Shown piece by piece: positions 8,582-17,178 of a DNA stretch of 64,000 bases. The DNA comes from Thermohalobaculum sp965247385 (GTDB lineage: Bacteria; Pseudomonadota; Alphaproteobacteria; Rhodobacterales; Rhodobacteraceae). Where the stretch lies: NCBI GenBank assembly GCA_965247385.1, contig CBDFHG010000007.1, positions 558,001 to 622,000 on the forward strand. Reading direction: 5' to 3'. Every line of letters begins with the position of its first letter. Within the stretch, counting starts at the first letter, position 1. Both the position numbers and the translations under genes were made by a program. The notes below the pieces were generated by a model that had not been told where the DNA came from, ran no database searches, and saw only the letters and a list, made by a program, of their open reading frames with translations.

Positions 8582-9317
8582 ATGACCCTTGATATCCGCC
8601 CCATGTCTGAGCCCGACCTCGCCACCGCCATCGGCTGGGCCGCCGCCGAGGGGTGGAACCCCGGTCTTGCCGATGCCGGGCCGTTCCTGGCCGAGGACCC
8701 GGGCGGGTTCCTGATGGGATGGCTGGCGGACCAGCCGGTGGCCTCGATCTCGGTGATCCGCTACGGGCCAGGTTCGGAGGGCGCCGGCTTCGGGTTTCTC
8801 GGCTTCTACATCGTTGCGCCCGAACATCGCGGGCAGGGCCACGGCATCGACCTCTGGCGCGCCGGGAGGCCCCGGCCGGTCCGCGCCTCGTCACGCCGGA
8901 CGACCCCAACGCAATCATCGCCTTCGACCAACCCTTCTTCCCGGCCCCCGCGACCGTTTCCTGCGCGCCTGGCTGAGCACATCGGGGCATGTGGTCCGGG
9001 CGCTGGCCGAGGACGGCGAAATCACCGGCTACGGGGTGCTGCGGCCCTGCCGCGACGGATCGAAGATCGGACCGCTGTTCGCCGCCTCCGAGGCGGATGC
9101 CGATCTGCTGTTCCGGGCACTGGCAGCGCAAGCCCGGCCCGGACCGGTATTCCTCGACCCGCCCGAGCCCAACGCCGCCGCCCTGCGGCTTGCCGAACAC
9201 CACGGGCTGACCCCCAGCTTCGAGACCGCCCGGATGTATCGCAACGCGAACGGCTGCCAGGCGCCCGCACTGCCGCTGGATCACATTTTCGGAATCACCA
9301 GCTTCGAATTGGGCTGA
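8582..9317 (+). pseudogene. GNAT-family N-acetyltransferase, frameshifted
   Basis: The frame from 8582 encodes a GNAT start (MTLDIRPMSEPDLATAIGWA) through the acetyl-CoA loop (APEHRGQGHGIDLW). Coding then passes to a second frame (TPDDPNAIIAFDQPFF, around 8900) and to a third (RAWLSTSGHVVRALAED to the end at 9317, finishing in FGITSFELG, as YitH-like two-domain GNATs do). The linker between the two GNAT halves is shortened. At least two frameshifts and a small deletion mean no full protein can be made. Several hundred bases upstream hold only IS and RAYT fragments. Confidence 0.75.
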
Positions 9318-9437
9318 CCGGTAGCGTGGAGATGGTTGTCCACCCCGGCTCTTGCCTCATTTCCGCTGGACCGTGGTACTATCCTGTCCTAGTCAGGAAA
9401 CATTGACCGCCCTATCGACTGCAGGGAGCCATCGCAC

Positions 9438-10658
9438 ATGCCGCTTACGTATTTTCGTCAACCGCCGAAGATCCTCGCCCATGTGCGCAGCGCCAGCTTG
9501 TCCGGCCCCTATCCCGAGCGCCTGGAGGCGCTGTTTCCCCGTGCGCTGACCGACGCGGCGGTGGCGGAGATTCATCAGTGGCCGGGCTACGCGCCCACCC
9601 CCTTGCGCAGCCTCGACCGTTTGGCTGGGGCGCTGGGGCTGGGCGCGATCCTCTACAAGGACGAGAGCGGGCGCTTCGGGCTGGGCTCGTTCAAGGCGCT
9701 GGGCGGGGCCTATGCGGTGCTCCGGCTGCTCAGCGACAAGCTGGGGCTCAGCATGGCCGAGGTTCGCACCGGGCGCGGCCAGGAGGCTGCCGGTTCGATC
9801 ACCGTGACCACCGCGACCGACGGCAACCATGGCCGTTCGGTTGCCTGGGGCGCGCGCCAGGCGGGCTGTCGATGCCGCATTTACATCCATGCCAAGGTCT
9901 CCGAGGGCCGCGCCCAGGCGATGGCCGATCTGGGAGCCGAGGTGGTGCGGATCGACGGCAACTACGACGAATCGGTGCGTCAGTGCGCCCGCGTGTCCGA
10001 GGAGAACGGCTGGTTCATGGTTTCGGACACCTCCTACGAAGGCTACATGGAGATTCCGCACCAGGTCATGGCGGGCTACGCGACCATGGCCGATGAAGCG
10101 CAGGCCCAGGCGGCGGATCAGGAGGGCGGGCCGATCACCCATGTCTTCGTTCAGGCTGGCGTCGGCGGGTTGGCGGCGGCACTGGCGGCGCGGTTGTGGA
10201 TGGCGTTGAAGCCGGCGTCCGTTTTCGGCCACGAAACCAGACTGCCACGCTTCGTCATTATCGAATCCGAATACGCCGCCTGTCTGATGAAAAGCGTCCG
10301 GCGGGGCGGCCCGTCAACCGTGAAGATCCGCCACGAAACGGTGATGGCGGGAATGTCCTGCGGCGAGGTTTCGCTGGTGGCCTGGGAGATCCTGCGCCGC
10401 GCGGCCACGGATTTCGTCACCATCGCGGACAGCGCGGTCGCACCGGCAATGCGAATGCTGGCCTCGGGTGCGGCGGGAGGCGGCGAGATCGAGGCGGGCG
10501 AATGCTCGGTGCCCGGGCCGGTCGCGTTGATCGCCGTCTGCCGCGATCAGGAGCTGCGCGCCTCAATGGGGCTGGATGCGGAGTCACGCGTGCTGGTGAT
10601 CGGCAGCGAGGGCGCGACCGATCCGGCGATCTACGCCGATATTCTGGCGGCGCGCTAG
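9438..10658 (+). CDS. dpaL: Diaminopropionate ammonia-lyase-like PLP enzyme
   Basis: This 406-aa fold type II PLP enzyme carries the cofactor lysine in GLGSFKALGGAYAV (Lys86), the phosphate/substrate loop TTATDGNHGRSVAWG, and QAGVGGLAAALAA. The order and the 400-residue length match diaminopropionate ammonia-lyase (DpaL/YgeX), which splits 2,3-diaminopropionate into pyruvate and ammonia and can also act on D-serine. The M24 peptidase starts at the base after its stop codon, so the two are cotranscribed. Together with the upstream demethylase-like enzyme they form an amino-acid-derivative catabolic set. Related threonine-dehydratase-type functions are possible. Confidence 0.8.
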   Translation: MPLTYFRQPPKILAHVRSASLSGPYPERLEALFPRALTDAAVAEIHQWPGYAPTPLRSLDRLAGALGLGAILYKDESGRFGLGSFKALGGAYAVLRLLSDKLGLSMAEVRTGRGQEAAGSITVTTATDGNHGRSVAWGARQAGCRCRIYIHAKVSEGRAQAMADLGAEVVRIDGNYDESVRQCARVSEENGWFMVSDTSYEGYMEIPHQVMAGYATMADEAQAQAADQEGGPITHVFVQAGVGGLAAALAARLWMALKPASVFGHETRLPRFVIIESEYAACLMKSVRRGGPSTVKIRHETVMAGMSCGEVSLVAWEILRRAATDFVTIADSAVAPAMRMLASGAAGGGEIEAGECSVPGPVALIAVCRDQELRASMGLDAESRVLVIGSEGATDPAIYADILAAR

Positions 10659-11840
10659 ATGACACCCCCCCGGCGCGATTTCCCGGTTGCGGAGTTCGAG
10701 AGGCGGCTGGAGCGCTCGCAGCGGCTGATGCGCCAGGCCGGGCTGGGAGCGCTGTTGCTGACCACCGAACCGGAACTGCGCTGGTTCACCGGCTTCCTGA
10801 CCCAATTCTGGCAAAGCCCGACCCGGCCCTGGTTCCTGGTGGTGCCCGCCCAGGGCAAGCCGGTGGCGGTGATCCCGGGGATCGGCGCGGAATGCATGAG
10901 GCGGACCTGGATCGAGGACATCCGAACCTGGCCCTCGCCCGACCCGGCGGATGATGGGGTCAGCCTGCTGACCGCGACGCTGGCCGAGGTCAAGGGGGAG
11001 GGGCCGGTCGGCCTGCCGATGGGGCCAGAGACCCACCTGCGCATGCCGCTTGGGGATTTCGACAGGCTCAAGGCGGGCGTAACATTTTCCGACGCCACGG
11101 CGCTGATCCGCGCCCTGCGCTCGGTCAAGTCCGAGGCAGAGGTGGCGAAAATCCGTTTCGCCGCGCAAGCCGCCTCGGCCGCCTTCGCCCGGGTGCCGGA
11201 GATCCTGGCACCGGGGATGCTCGACATCGACTGTTTCCGCGCCTTCACGATCGCCGGGCTCGAAGCCGGCCTGGACCAGGTCGCCTTTCTGGTCGGCGGC
11301 GCCGGACCGGGCGGCTATCGCGACATCATCTCGCCGCCGTTGGGGCGGGCTCTGACGGCGGGCGACGTGCTGATCTTGGACGTTGGCGGGGTCTATGACG
11401 GATATTTCTGCGACTTCGACCGCAACTTCGTTGTCGGCGCAATGGATGAGGACGGGTCTCTCGACGAAGCCCACAAGGCGCATGAGGTCGTGTGGCAGGC
11501 AACCGAGGCCGGCCTGGCGGCGGCGCGGCCGGGGGCGACATTTGCCGATCTGTATCACGCCATGCAGGGAGCGATGTCAGCACACCACCCGTCGGCGGCC
11601 AGCCGCGACGCCAATGTCGGGCGCCTCGGCCACGGGCTGGGGATGCAGTTGACCGAGTTTCCCTCGATCACCCCCTGGGACGAGACGGTTCTGGTTTCCG
11701 GGATGGTGCTGACGCTGGAGCCCGGCATGGAATTCCTGCCGGGAAAATTGATGGTCCACGAAGAAAACATCGTCATCCGCGAGGGCGGCGCTGAGTTACT
11801 GACGGTTCGGGCACCGCGCGAGATGCCGGTGATCGGGTAA
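10659..11840 (+). CDS. M24-family metallopeptidase (Xaa-Pro peptidase/creatinase-like)
   Basis: This 393-aa protein has the creatinase N-terminal domain (residues 10-150) and the pita-bread catalytic domain. All five metal ligands can be placed: Asp241 (LILDVGGVYDGYF), Asp252 (CDFDRNF), His325 (GRLGHGLGMQ), Glu354 (LEPGMEF) and one of Glu368/369 (VHEENIVI). An active dinuclear metallohydrolase is therefore likely. The substrate may be an Xaa-Pro dipeptide or a small guanidino or ectoine-type compound; family members next to DpaL-like enzymes are often annotated ectoine hydrolase DoeA. It directly abuts the PLP enzyme gene. Confidence 0.8.
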   Translation: MTPPRRDFPVAEFERRLERSQRLMRQAGLGALLLTTEPELRWFTGFLTQFWQSPTRPWFLVVPAQGKPVAVIPGIGAECMRRTWIEDIRTWPSPDPADDGVSLLTATLAEVKGEGPVGLPMGPETHLRMPLGDFDRLKAGVTFSDATALIRALRSVKSEAEVAKIRFAAQAASAAFARVPEILAPGMLDIDCFRAFTIAGLEAGLDQVAFLVGGAGPGGYRDIISPPLGRALTAGDVLILDVGGVYDGYFCDFDRNFVVGAMDEDGSLDEAHKAHEVVWQATEAGLAAARPGATFADLYHAMQGAMSAHHPSAASRDANVGRLGHGLGMQLTEFPSITPWDETVLVSGMVLTLEPGMEFLPGKLMVHEENIVIREGGAELLTVRAPREMPVIG

Positions 11841-11856
11841 GAGTGGTCGTGTATTT

Positions 11857-11955
11857 CGGAGTCCCGCGAAGCGAGACTCATTTCACCACCCACGCCGTTT
11901 TTTGCGCCTGTTCGAAAGCTGACGCTTTCGGCACGCCGCCTCCCGCCCCTCCCTC
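11857..11955 (+). repeat. REP-like repeat, copy B
   Basis: This intergenic block holds two hairpins: GAGTCCCGCGAAGCGAGACTC, then GAAAGCTGACGCTTTC after a T-run and GCGCCTGTTC. It matches 22611-22704 (opposite strand) over nearly 100 bases and 41101-41154 over 50. It lies right after the peptidase stop codon and could also serve as a transcript end. Confidence 0.7.
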
Positions 11956-11981
11956 AGGCCCCGGAAAACCTGTGCGGCAGA

Positions 11982-12316
11982 CTACCCATCATTGGGCGCA
12001 AGGTGATCCCCGACAGCATCGTCTGTTCTGACTGCTGGAAGGGCTACAACGTCTTGGATGTATCCGACTTCAAGCATTTTCGGATCACCCACTCAAAGCT
12101 ATTCGCCGACGATGAAAATCACATCAACGGCATCGAGAATTTCTGGCGCCAGGCAAAACGTCATATGGGCAAATTCAACGGTGTTCCGAAGGCCCAATTC
12201 GGCCTATATTTGAAGGAATGTGAGTGGCGTTTTAACAACAGTGACCCATCAATCCAATTATACCGAATAAGATAATGGGTTAAGCGGCATCTAAGGCAGT
12301 TATCCGGGTCAGCCCC
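11982..12316 (+). pseudogene. IS1595-family (ISXO2-like) transposase C-terminal fragment
   Basis: The frame from 11982 to 12275 reads LPIIGRKVIPDSIVCSD, then ADDENHINGIENFWRQAKRH and KECEWRFNN, the C-terminal part of the ISXO2-like DDE domain. The non-coding tail runs to CAGCCCC at 12316, so the element end read inward is GGGGCTGACCCGGAT. The N-terminal zinc-ribbon half is missing. A second truncated copy of the same element lies at 57007-57503. Confidence 0.8.
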
Positions 12317-12353
12317 AAAATGTTTTGGAAATGTTCCGGGAGATGCGTATCGA

Positions 12354-13526
12354 ATGCGGACACAGGTGGCGATCATCGGGGCTGGCCCCTCCGGGTTGTT
12401 GTTGTCGCAACTGCTCGATCTGGCGGGTATTGATTCGGTGGTGCTGGAGCGTCAGAGCCGGGCCCATGTCGAAGGCCGCATCCGGGCCGGTGTGCTGGAG
12501 GACCAGTTCCAGGCGCTGTTGCGCAAGGCTGGCGTAGGCGGGCGGTTGGACGCCGAGGGCGAGGTCCATGACGGCTTCGCCATTGCCAGAGGCGATCAGA
12601 GTCTGCGCATCGATCTTGCCCGGCCGACCGGCGGGCGCGGCGTCTGCATCTGGGGTCAGACCGAACTGACCCGCGACCTGTTCGCAGCGCGCGAGGCGCG
12701 CGGCGGGGCAGTGCTGGACGAAGCGGCGGATGTGGCGTTGCATGGGATCGATGCGGAGCGCCCGCACGTGACATTCCGGCGCGGCGGTGTAGAGGGGCGC
12801 ATCGATTGCGACTTCATCGCCGGGTGTGACGGATTCCATGGGGTCAGCCGGCGCACGATCCCAGGCGAACGGCTGGAGACCTGGGAGCGGGTCTATCCCT
12901 TCGGCTGGCTGGGGGTGCTGTCTGAGACGCCGCCGGTCAGTCCCGAACTGATCTATTCAGGCCACGCGCGGGGCTTCGCGCTGTGCTCGATGCGCTCGGC
13001 TAACCTCAGCCGATACTATGTGCAGGTACCCGCCGGGACCGACGCCGATGACTGGTCCGATGCGCAGTTCTGGGACGAGTTGCGCGCGCGGCTGCCGAAG
13101 GACGCCGCCAATACCCTTGTGACCGGGCCGTCGGTCGAGAAGTCGGTGGCGCCACTGCGCAGCTTTGTCGCCGGGCCGATGCGCCATGGTCGGCTGTTCC
13201 TGGCCGGAGATGCCGCGCATATCGTGCCACCAACCGGGGCCAAGGGGCTGAACCTTGCGGGCTCGGACATCCATTTCCTCAGCGAGGCGCTGATCGCCTG
13301 GTATGGGACGGGCGAAGGCGCCGGGCTGGAAAACTATTCCGAGCGCGCCTTGGCGCGGGTCTGGAAGGCGCAGCGGTTCTCGTGGTGGATGACGCGGCTG
13401 CTGCACGATTTTCCCGAAGACTCACCCTTCGACCGGCGGCTGCAAGCGGCGGAGTTCGACTTCCTGGCCGGGTCGAAAGCGGCCCAGGCGGCGCTGGCGG
13501 AGAATTATGTGGGGCTGGCGTATTAG
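12354..13526 (+). CDS. pobA: 4-hydroxybenzoate 3-monooxygenase
   Basis: This 390-aa flavin monooxygenase hydroxylates 4-hydroxybenzoate to protocatechuate with NADPH, feeding the beta-ketoadipate pathway. Three motifs are clear: the dinucleotide site IIGAGPSGLLLSQL (residues 7-20), the DG motif FIAGCDGFHGVSR and the GD motif LFLAGDAAHIVPPTGAKGLN. The RIRAGVLE segment near residue 42 and the SGHARGFALCSMR segment are typical of PobA, and the length is exactly that of the family. The gene stands alone; no pobR or pca genes are visible nearby. The start codon lies 37 bases after the end of an IS1595 remnant, so its original promoter may have been displaced. Confidence 0.9.
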   Translation: MRTQVAIIGAGPSGLLLSQLLDLAGIDSVVLERQSRAHVEGRIRAGVLEDQFQALLRKAGVGGRLDAEGEVHDGFAIARGDQSLRIDLARPTGGRGVCIWGQTELTRDLFAAREARGGAVLDEAADVALHGIDAERPHVTFRRGGVEGRIDCDFIAGCDGFHGVSRRTIPGERLETWERVYPFGWLGVLSETPPVSPELIYSGHARGFALCSMRSANLSRYYVQVPAGTDADDWSDAQFWDELRARLPKDAANTLVTGPSVEKSVAPLRSFVAGPMRHGRLFLAGDAAHIVPPTGAKGLNLAGSDIHFLSEALIAWYGTGEGAGLENYSERALARVWKAQRFSWWMTRLLHDFPEDSPFDRRLQAAEFDFLAGSKAAQAALAENYVGLAY

Positions 13527-13630
13527 AGCAATTTCGAGCCAAATGGATTCATTTGGCGACTCGGAAATTGTGTAAAACCTGAGAGAAAGAGCCTCCGGCC
13601 TGATTTCATCAGGTCGGATAGGGCTCTAGG
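13524..13630 (+). repeat. Two-hairpin dispersed repeat, copy 1
   Basis: Starting on the pobA stop codon, about 105 bases form two hairpins, CCAAATGGATTCATTTGG and GGCCTGATTTCATCAGGTC, flanked by GAGCAATTTCGAG and GATAGGGCTCT. The same block in inverted orientation lies at 60482-60588. It may work as a terminator or processing signal after pobA. Confidence 0.75.
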
Positions 13631-13648
13631 GGCCGGACGGGCGCAGAC

Positions 13649-14943
13649 TTGGCCGACAATGCAGATGTGCTGGTGATCAGCGGTGGCACCTTCGGACTGT
13701 CGGTAGCGCGGTCCTGCGTGGCCGCTGGGCTGCACGTGATCCTGACAGAAGCCGAGCGTACCGGTAGCGGGGCCAGCGGCGGCATCGTCGGCGCGCTGAT
13801 CCCGCATCGGCCGGGGCATTGGCGCGGCTTCGAGCGGTTTCAGCTGAGGGCCCTGCTCGACCTGCCAGACCGAATGGCGGCGCGGGCGCGAGATAGCGGG
13901 CGCGACCCCGGTTATGCCCGCACCGGGCGGCTGACGCCGCTGACCGATGCGGGGTTGCGGGTGCGGGCCGAAGCGCAGGTGGCCGCGGCGCGGGAGCATT
14001 GGCGGGATGCGGCCCGGTTCGAAATTCTGGAGGCAGTGCCAAAGCGGTTGGTTGGTTGGCTGGTGCCGGAGGTTTGCAGCCATGGTCTGGTCCACGACAC
14101 TCTGTCGGCGCGGGTCGAACCGCGCCGGTATCTGGGCGCGTTGAGGGCAGCGCTGGCGGGGAAGGCCGATCTGCGTGAAGGCTGGCGTTGCACCGGGCTC
14201 AACCCGATCAACGGAGTTACGCGGTTTGGACAGGGCGAAATCTCCGCTGGTCATGTGGTGCTGGCGGCAGGAACCGGGGCGTTTCGCTGCTGGAGGGGCT
14301 GATCGGGCCGGTCAGTGGCAGCGGCGTAAAGGGGCAGGCGGCGTTGCTGGCCGCCGAAGCGCCGCAGGGGTTGCCGGTCATTCAGGGTGACGGGCTTTAT
14401 ATGGGACTTATATAGTTGAGTGACCACAGTGCCAGTCCTCCTGCGTTTTGCCCCGGCGCTGATCCCGGATAATGGTTCAGGGATAGAAATTCTAAGTTGC
14501 AGGGGTCGAGACGGGCTATATAACGGTCGAGGACGCAGAATGGTCACTCAACTATATAATTCCCCTTTATATCGTGGCGCACGCGGAAGGCGGCGTGGCG
14601 GTTGGCTCGACCAGCGAAAAGACCCGGGACCAGCCGGGTTGCGACGGTCGCCTTGACGATCTGATCGCGCGCGCCCGGGATCTGTGCCCGGTACTGGCGG
14701 CCGCGGCGGTCACCGAGCGCTGGGCGGGCGTCCGTCCCAAGGCGCCGGGCAATGCGCCGATGGTTGGGCGGCTGGAAGGTTTCGACCGGCTGATCGTGGC
14801 GGCCAGGGGCTACAAGATCAGCCTCGGGATCGCCCATCTGGTTGGCGACGCGGTGGCGGCGATGATTCGGGGCGAGCCTCCGCGCCACCCGCTGCCGCCG
14901 GAATTCGCACCAGAGCGTCATCTCGCCCGTCAACCGGCGGCCT
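13649..14943 (+). pseudogene. FAD-dependent amino-acid oxidase (DAO family), disrupted
   Basis: A TTG-started frame opens with a Rossmann FAD site (VLVISGGTFGLSVARSC) and runs through a DAO/glycine-oxidase-like body. A one-base loss near 14280 shifts it (AAGTGAF instead of AAGTGGVSLLEGL). The correct frame continues to QGDGLY at 14400, where a 162-bp MITE is inserted. Coding resumes exactly after the target duplication with IVAHAEGGVAVGSTSE and ends in the family's C-terminal FAD segment (GYKISLGIAHLVGDAVA). A complete gene can be rebuilt by removing the MITE and correcting one base, so the decay is recent. Confidence 0.8.
14403..14564. mobile_element. 162-bp MITE with 24-bp inverted repeats
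   Basis: The ends read inward as GGGACTTATATAGTTGAGTG and GGGAATTATATAGTTGAGTG, continuing to 24 bases with one mismatch. The 8-bp direct repeats CTTTATAT (14395-14402 and 14565-14572) are the target duplication, because deleting one copy plus the element restores the oxidase frame. No protein is encoded. GGG termini and 8-bp duplications match the habits of IS1595-family elements, which are present in this window, but its terminal sequence differs from theirs. The parent element is unknown. Confidence 0.85.
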
Positions 14944-15358
14944 GACGGTAAATTCGACCTCGACTCCGGGAAACGAAGATCATGAGGGCAACCCCAAGAT
15001 TGTGGAACGAGCACAGTCATCGGCGGTCGAATGGGGCAAAACGTAAGGATCTTTTTCCACCATTCGGAAAACGCCCCTATTTCACAGCATCTCAATCGTG
15101 GTTTGTTGATTTGACCACGTGCCTTTCTGTTTGGCATCGTCAATGCTAGAGTCGCGGATGATGGGAGCGGCATTGCCATCGGCATTGCGTTCGCTTCCAC
15201 GACCTACCCGATTTCCAGGACATTCCGGGTCGGGGTCCGTCTGCGAGGCTGGGCCGAAAGAAACCCGCAAACCTCGTTTCAGGCCGGACATGCGTAACCT
15301 GCCCATTCGGCTCCGGCTCGTGGGTGATAATGAAATGTGCAGACCAGGGAGGAAGCAC
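14944..15358. other. Intergenic region before the TRAP operon
   Basis: No gene is supported in these 415 bases. A possible sigma54 promoter lies at 15131-15147. An in-frame extension of the following TRAP gene to 15119 is open but lacks protein-like content. Confidence 0.5.
15131..15147 (+). promoter_or_regulatory. Possible sigma54 promoter
   Basis: TTGGCATCGTCAATGCT has the diagnostic GG (15133-15134) and GC (15145-15146) with 10 bases between them and flanking matches to TGGCA and TGCT. It lies about 210 bases upstream of a TRAP substrate-binding gene, and dct-type operons are often sigma54-driven. No enhancer sites were identified. Confidence 0.35.
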
Positions 15359-16477
15359 ATGACCAAATCCGATACAGATAAAACGGCCACACGCCGTAAG
15401 TTCCTCAAGGGCGGGCTGATGGCCAGCGGCGCAGCGGCCGCGACCCTCGCAGCACCCAGCATTTCCCGCGCCGAGCCCGTCAACCTCAAAATGCAGGCGG
15501 CCTGGGGCGGCGGCATTTTCCTTGAAGACGCCCAGCACTATGTCGAGCGCGTCAATGCGATGGCGCCGAAAGATCTGCATATCGATCTTTTGTCCGTCGG
15601 CGCCGTTGTGAAAACCAGCCAGATGCAGGACGCGGTCCACCGCGGTGTTCTGGATGCGGCTCACTACGTGCCAGCTTACTGGTACTCCAAGTCCAAGGCG
15701 GCGTCGCTGTTCGGCACCGGCCCGTGCTTCGGCTGGTCTTCCCAGGAAGTTCTGGGCTGGGTCCACTATGGCGGCGGCCAGGAGTTGTTCAACGAGTTGA
15801 TGGAAACTCTGGGCCTTAACGTTGTTTCGTTCTTCAACAGCCCGATGCCGGCGCAGCCTCTGGGCTGGTTCAAGGAAGAGATCAAAGACAGCTCCCAGAT
15901 GAAGGGCCTCAAATACCGGACCGTTGGTTTGGCGGCCGACGTCATGCTGGAAATGGGATTGTCGGTCGTGCAGCTTCCGGGCGGCGAGATCCAGCCGGCG
16001 ATGAAATCCGGCCTGATCGACGCGGCCGAGTTCAACAACCCGACCTCGGACCGTGACTTCGGCATGCAGGACGTGTCCAAGTTCTATCACCTGGCTTCGT
16101 TCCACCAAAGCCAGGAGTTCTTCGAGGTCACCTTCAACAAGAAGAAGTTCAACTCTCTACCTGATGAGCTTCAGGCGATCCTGAAATATTCGTCCGAGGC
16201 CGAGAACTCCAACTTCTACTGGTACAGCACGAAGCGCTATGCCGACGACCTCACGACGCTTCGCGACGAGCAGGGCGTGAATGTATTCAGGACACCTGAT
16301 TCGGTGATGACCGATCAGCTCAACGCCTGGGATGTCGTGATCGACCGGATTTCTGCGGAAGACCCGTTCTTCGCCAAGGTTATAGAATCGCAAAAAGCCT
16401 ATGCGAAGAATGTGATGCACTACCTGAACCTCAACCAACCCGACTACAAACTGGCCTACGACCACTACTTCGGCTAA
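15359..16477 (+). CDS. dctP: TRAP transporter substrate-binding protein (DctP, Tat-exported)
   Basis: This 372-aa periplasmic binding protein captures an organic acid for the TRAP permease encoded downstream. The N-terminus has a twin-arginine signal (TRRKFLKGG, then an Ala-rich stretch ending APSISRAEP, cleavage near residue 40). The mature part resembles TRAP proteins of the 2-oxoacid/mannitol/chloroaromatic group (MQAAWGGGIFLEDAQHYVER), with the ligand-helix Arg in GLKYRTVGLAADVM and an EFNNPTSD segment. The ATG at 15359 follows AGGGAGGAAG at ideal spacing. A GC-rich stem-loop after its stop likely raises its transcript above the permease genes. Substrate class is inferred from family only. 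Confidence 0.85.
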   Translation: MTKSDTDKTATRRKFLKGGLMASGAAAATLAAPSISRAEPVNLKMQAAWGGGIFLEDAQHYVERVNAMAPKDLHIDLLSVGAVVKTSQMQDAVHRGVLDAAHYVPAYWYSKSKAASLFGTGPCFGWSSQEVLGWVHYGGGQELFNELMETLGLNVVSFFNSPMPAQPLGWFKEEIKDSSQMKGLKYRTVGLAADVMLEMGLSVVQLPGGEIQPAMKSGLIDAAEFNNPTSDRDFGMQDVSKFYHLASFHQSQEFFEVTFNKKKFNSLPDELQAILKYSSEAENSNFYWYSTKRYADDLTTLRDEQGVNVFRTPDSVMTDQLNAWDVVIDRISAEDPFFAKVIESQKAYAKNVMHYLNLNQPDYKLAYDHYFG

Positions 16478-16503
16478 GTCGGCCCACGAGTTCAGTGATA
16501 TTT

Positions 16504-16528
16504 CCGGGGGCCGTTCGTCGGCCCCCGG
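16504..16528 (+). promoter_or_regulatory. Intercistronic stem-loop after dctP
   Basis: CCGGGGGCC, a 7-base loop and GGCCCCCGG form a strong hairpin without a T-run. Such hairpins between a binding-protein gene and its permease genes usually stabilise the upstream message or partly stop transcription. Confidence 0.6.
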
Positions 16529-16558
16529 TTGCGATTAACCGCCAAGGTGGAGACGGAA

Positions 16559-17140
16559 GTGACGAAGTTCATCTACTCGATCGAGGGCCTCAGCATCTGG
16601 GTGGGGCGTGCCTTTGGCTGGTGCATCCTGATCCTGACCTTCTCTGTCTCCTACGAGGTTTTTGTCCGCTATGTCCTGAACGCGCCAACGGTCTGGGTCT
16701 TCGACATGATGGTCCAGATGTACGGGGCACTGTTTTTGATGGCGGGCCCCTATGCGCTCGCCGCCGACACCCATGTGCGCGGTGATGTGCTTTATCGGCT
16801 GTTCTCGGTGCGCTGGCAGGCCAGATTGGATTTTATCCTTTATCTCCTGTTCTTCTTCCCCGGCATGATGGCCCTGTTCTGGTACGGCGCCGAGATCGCC
16901 TCCGACAGCTGGCGGTACAAAGAGGTGAGCTGGAACAGCCCGGCGAGAATCCAGATCTACTTTTTTAAGACCCTGATCCCGGTTGCCGGTTTCCTGCTGA
17001 TGTTGCAAGGCCTCGCGGAACTGATGCGTTGCTGGCGGGCAATGAAAACAGGGGTGTGGATGGAACGTCTCGACGACGTGAAAGAAACAGAGGACCTGCT
17101 GGCGCAGCAATCCGAGCAATCCGAGCGCGCCGGATCCTGA
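16559..17140 (+). CDS. dctQ: TRAP transporter small permease (DctQ)
   Basis: This 193-aa membrane protein has four hydrophobic segments (about residues 14-36, 47-69, 86-108 and 130-152) and the DctQ pattern, including FEVFVRYVLNAPTVWV-like and ADTHVRGDVLYRLF segments. It pairs with DctM in the membrane. The GTG at 16559 is preferred because AAGGTGGAG lies 8-10 bases before it; an in-frame TTG at 16529 falls inside the upstream hairpin. The C-terminus is long and charged. It is the second gene of the dctPQM-amidase operon. Confidence 0.85.
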   Translation: MTKFIYSIEGLSIWVGRAFGWCILILTFSVSYEVFVRYVLNAPTVWVFDMMVQMYGALFLMAGPYALAADTHVRGDVLYRLFSVRWQARLDFILYLLFFFPGMMALFWYGAEIASDSWRYKEVSWNSPARIQIYFFKTLIPVAGFLLMLQGLAELMRCWRAMKTGVWMERLDDVKETEDLLAQQSEQSERAGS

Positions 17141-17178
17141 CCTGACAGCGTGACAAACGTTCCAACAGAGAGACGAGC

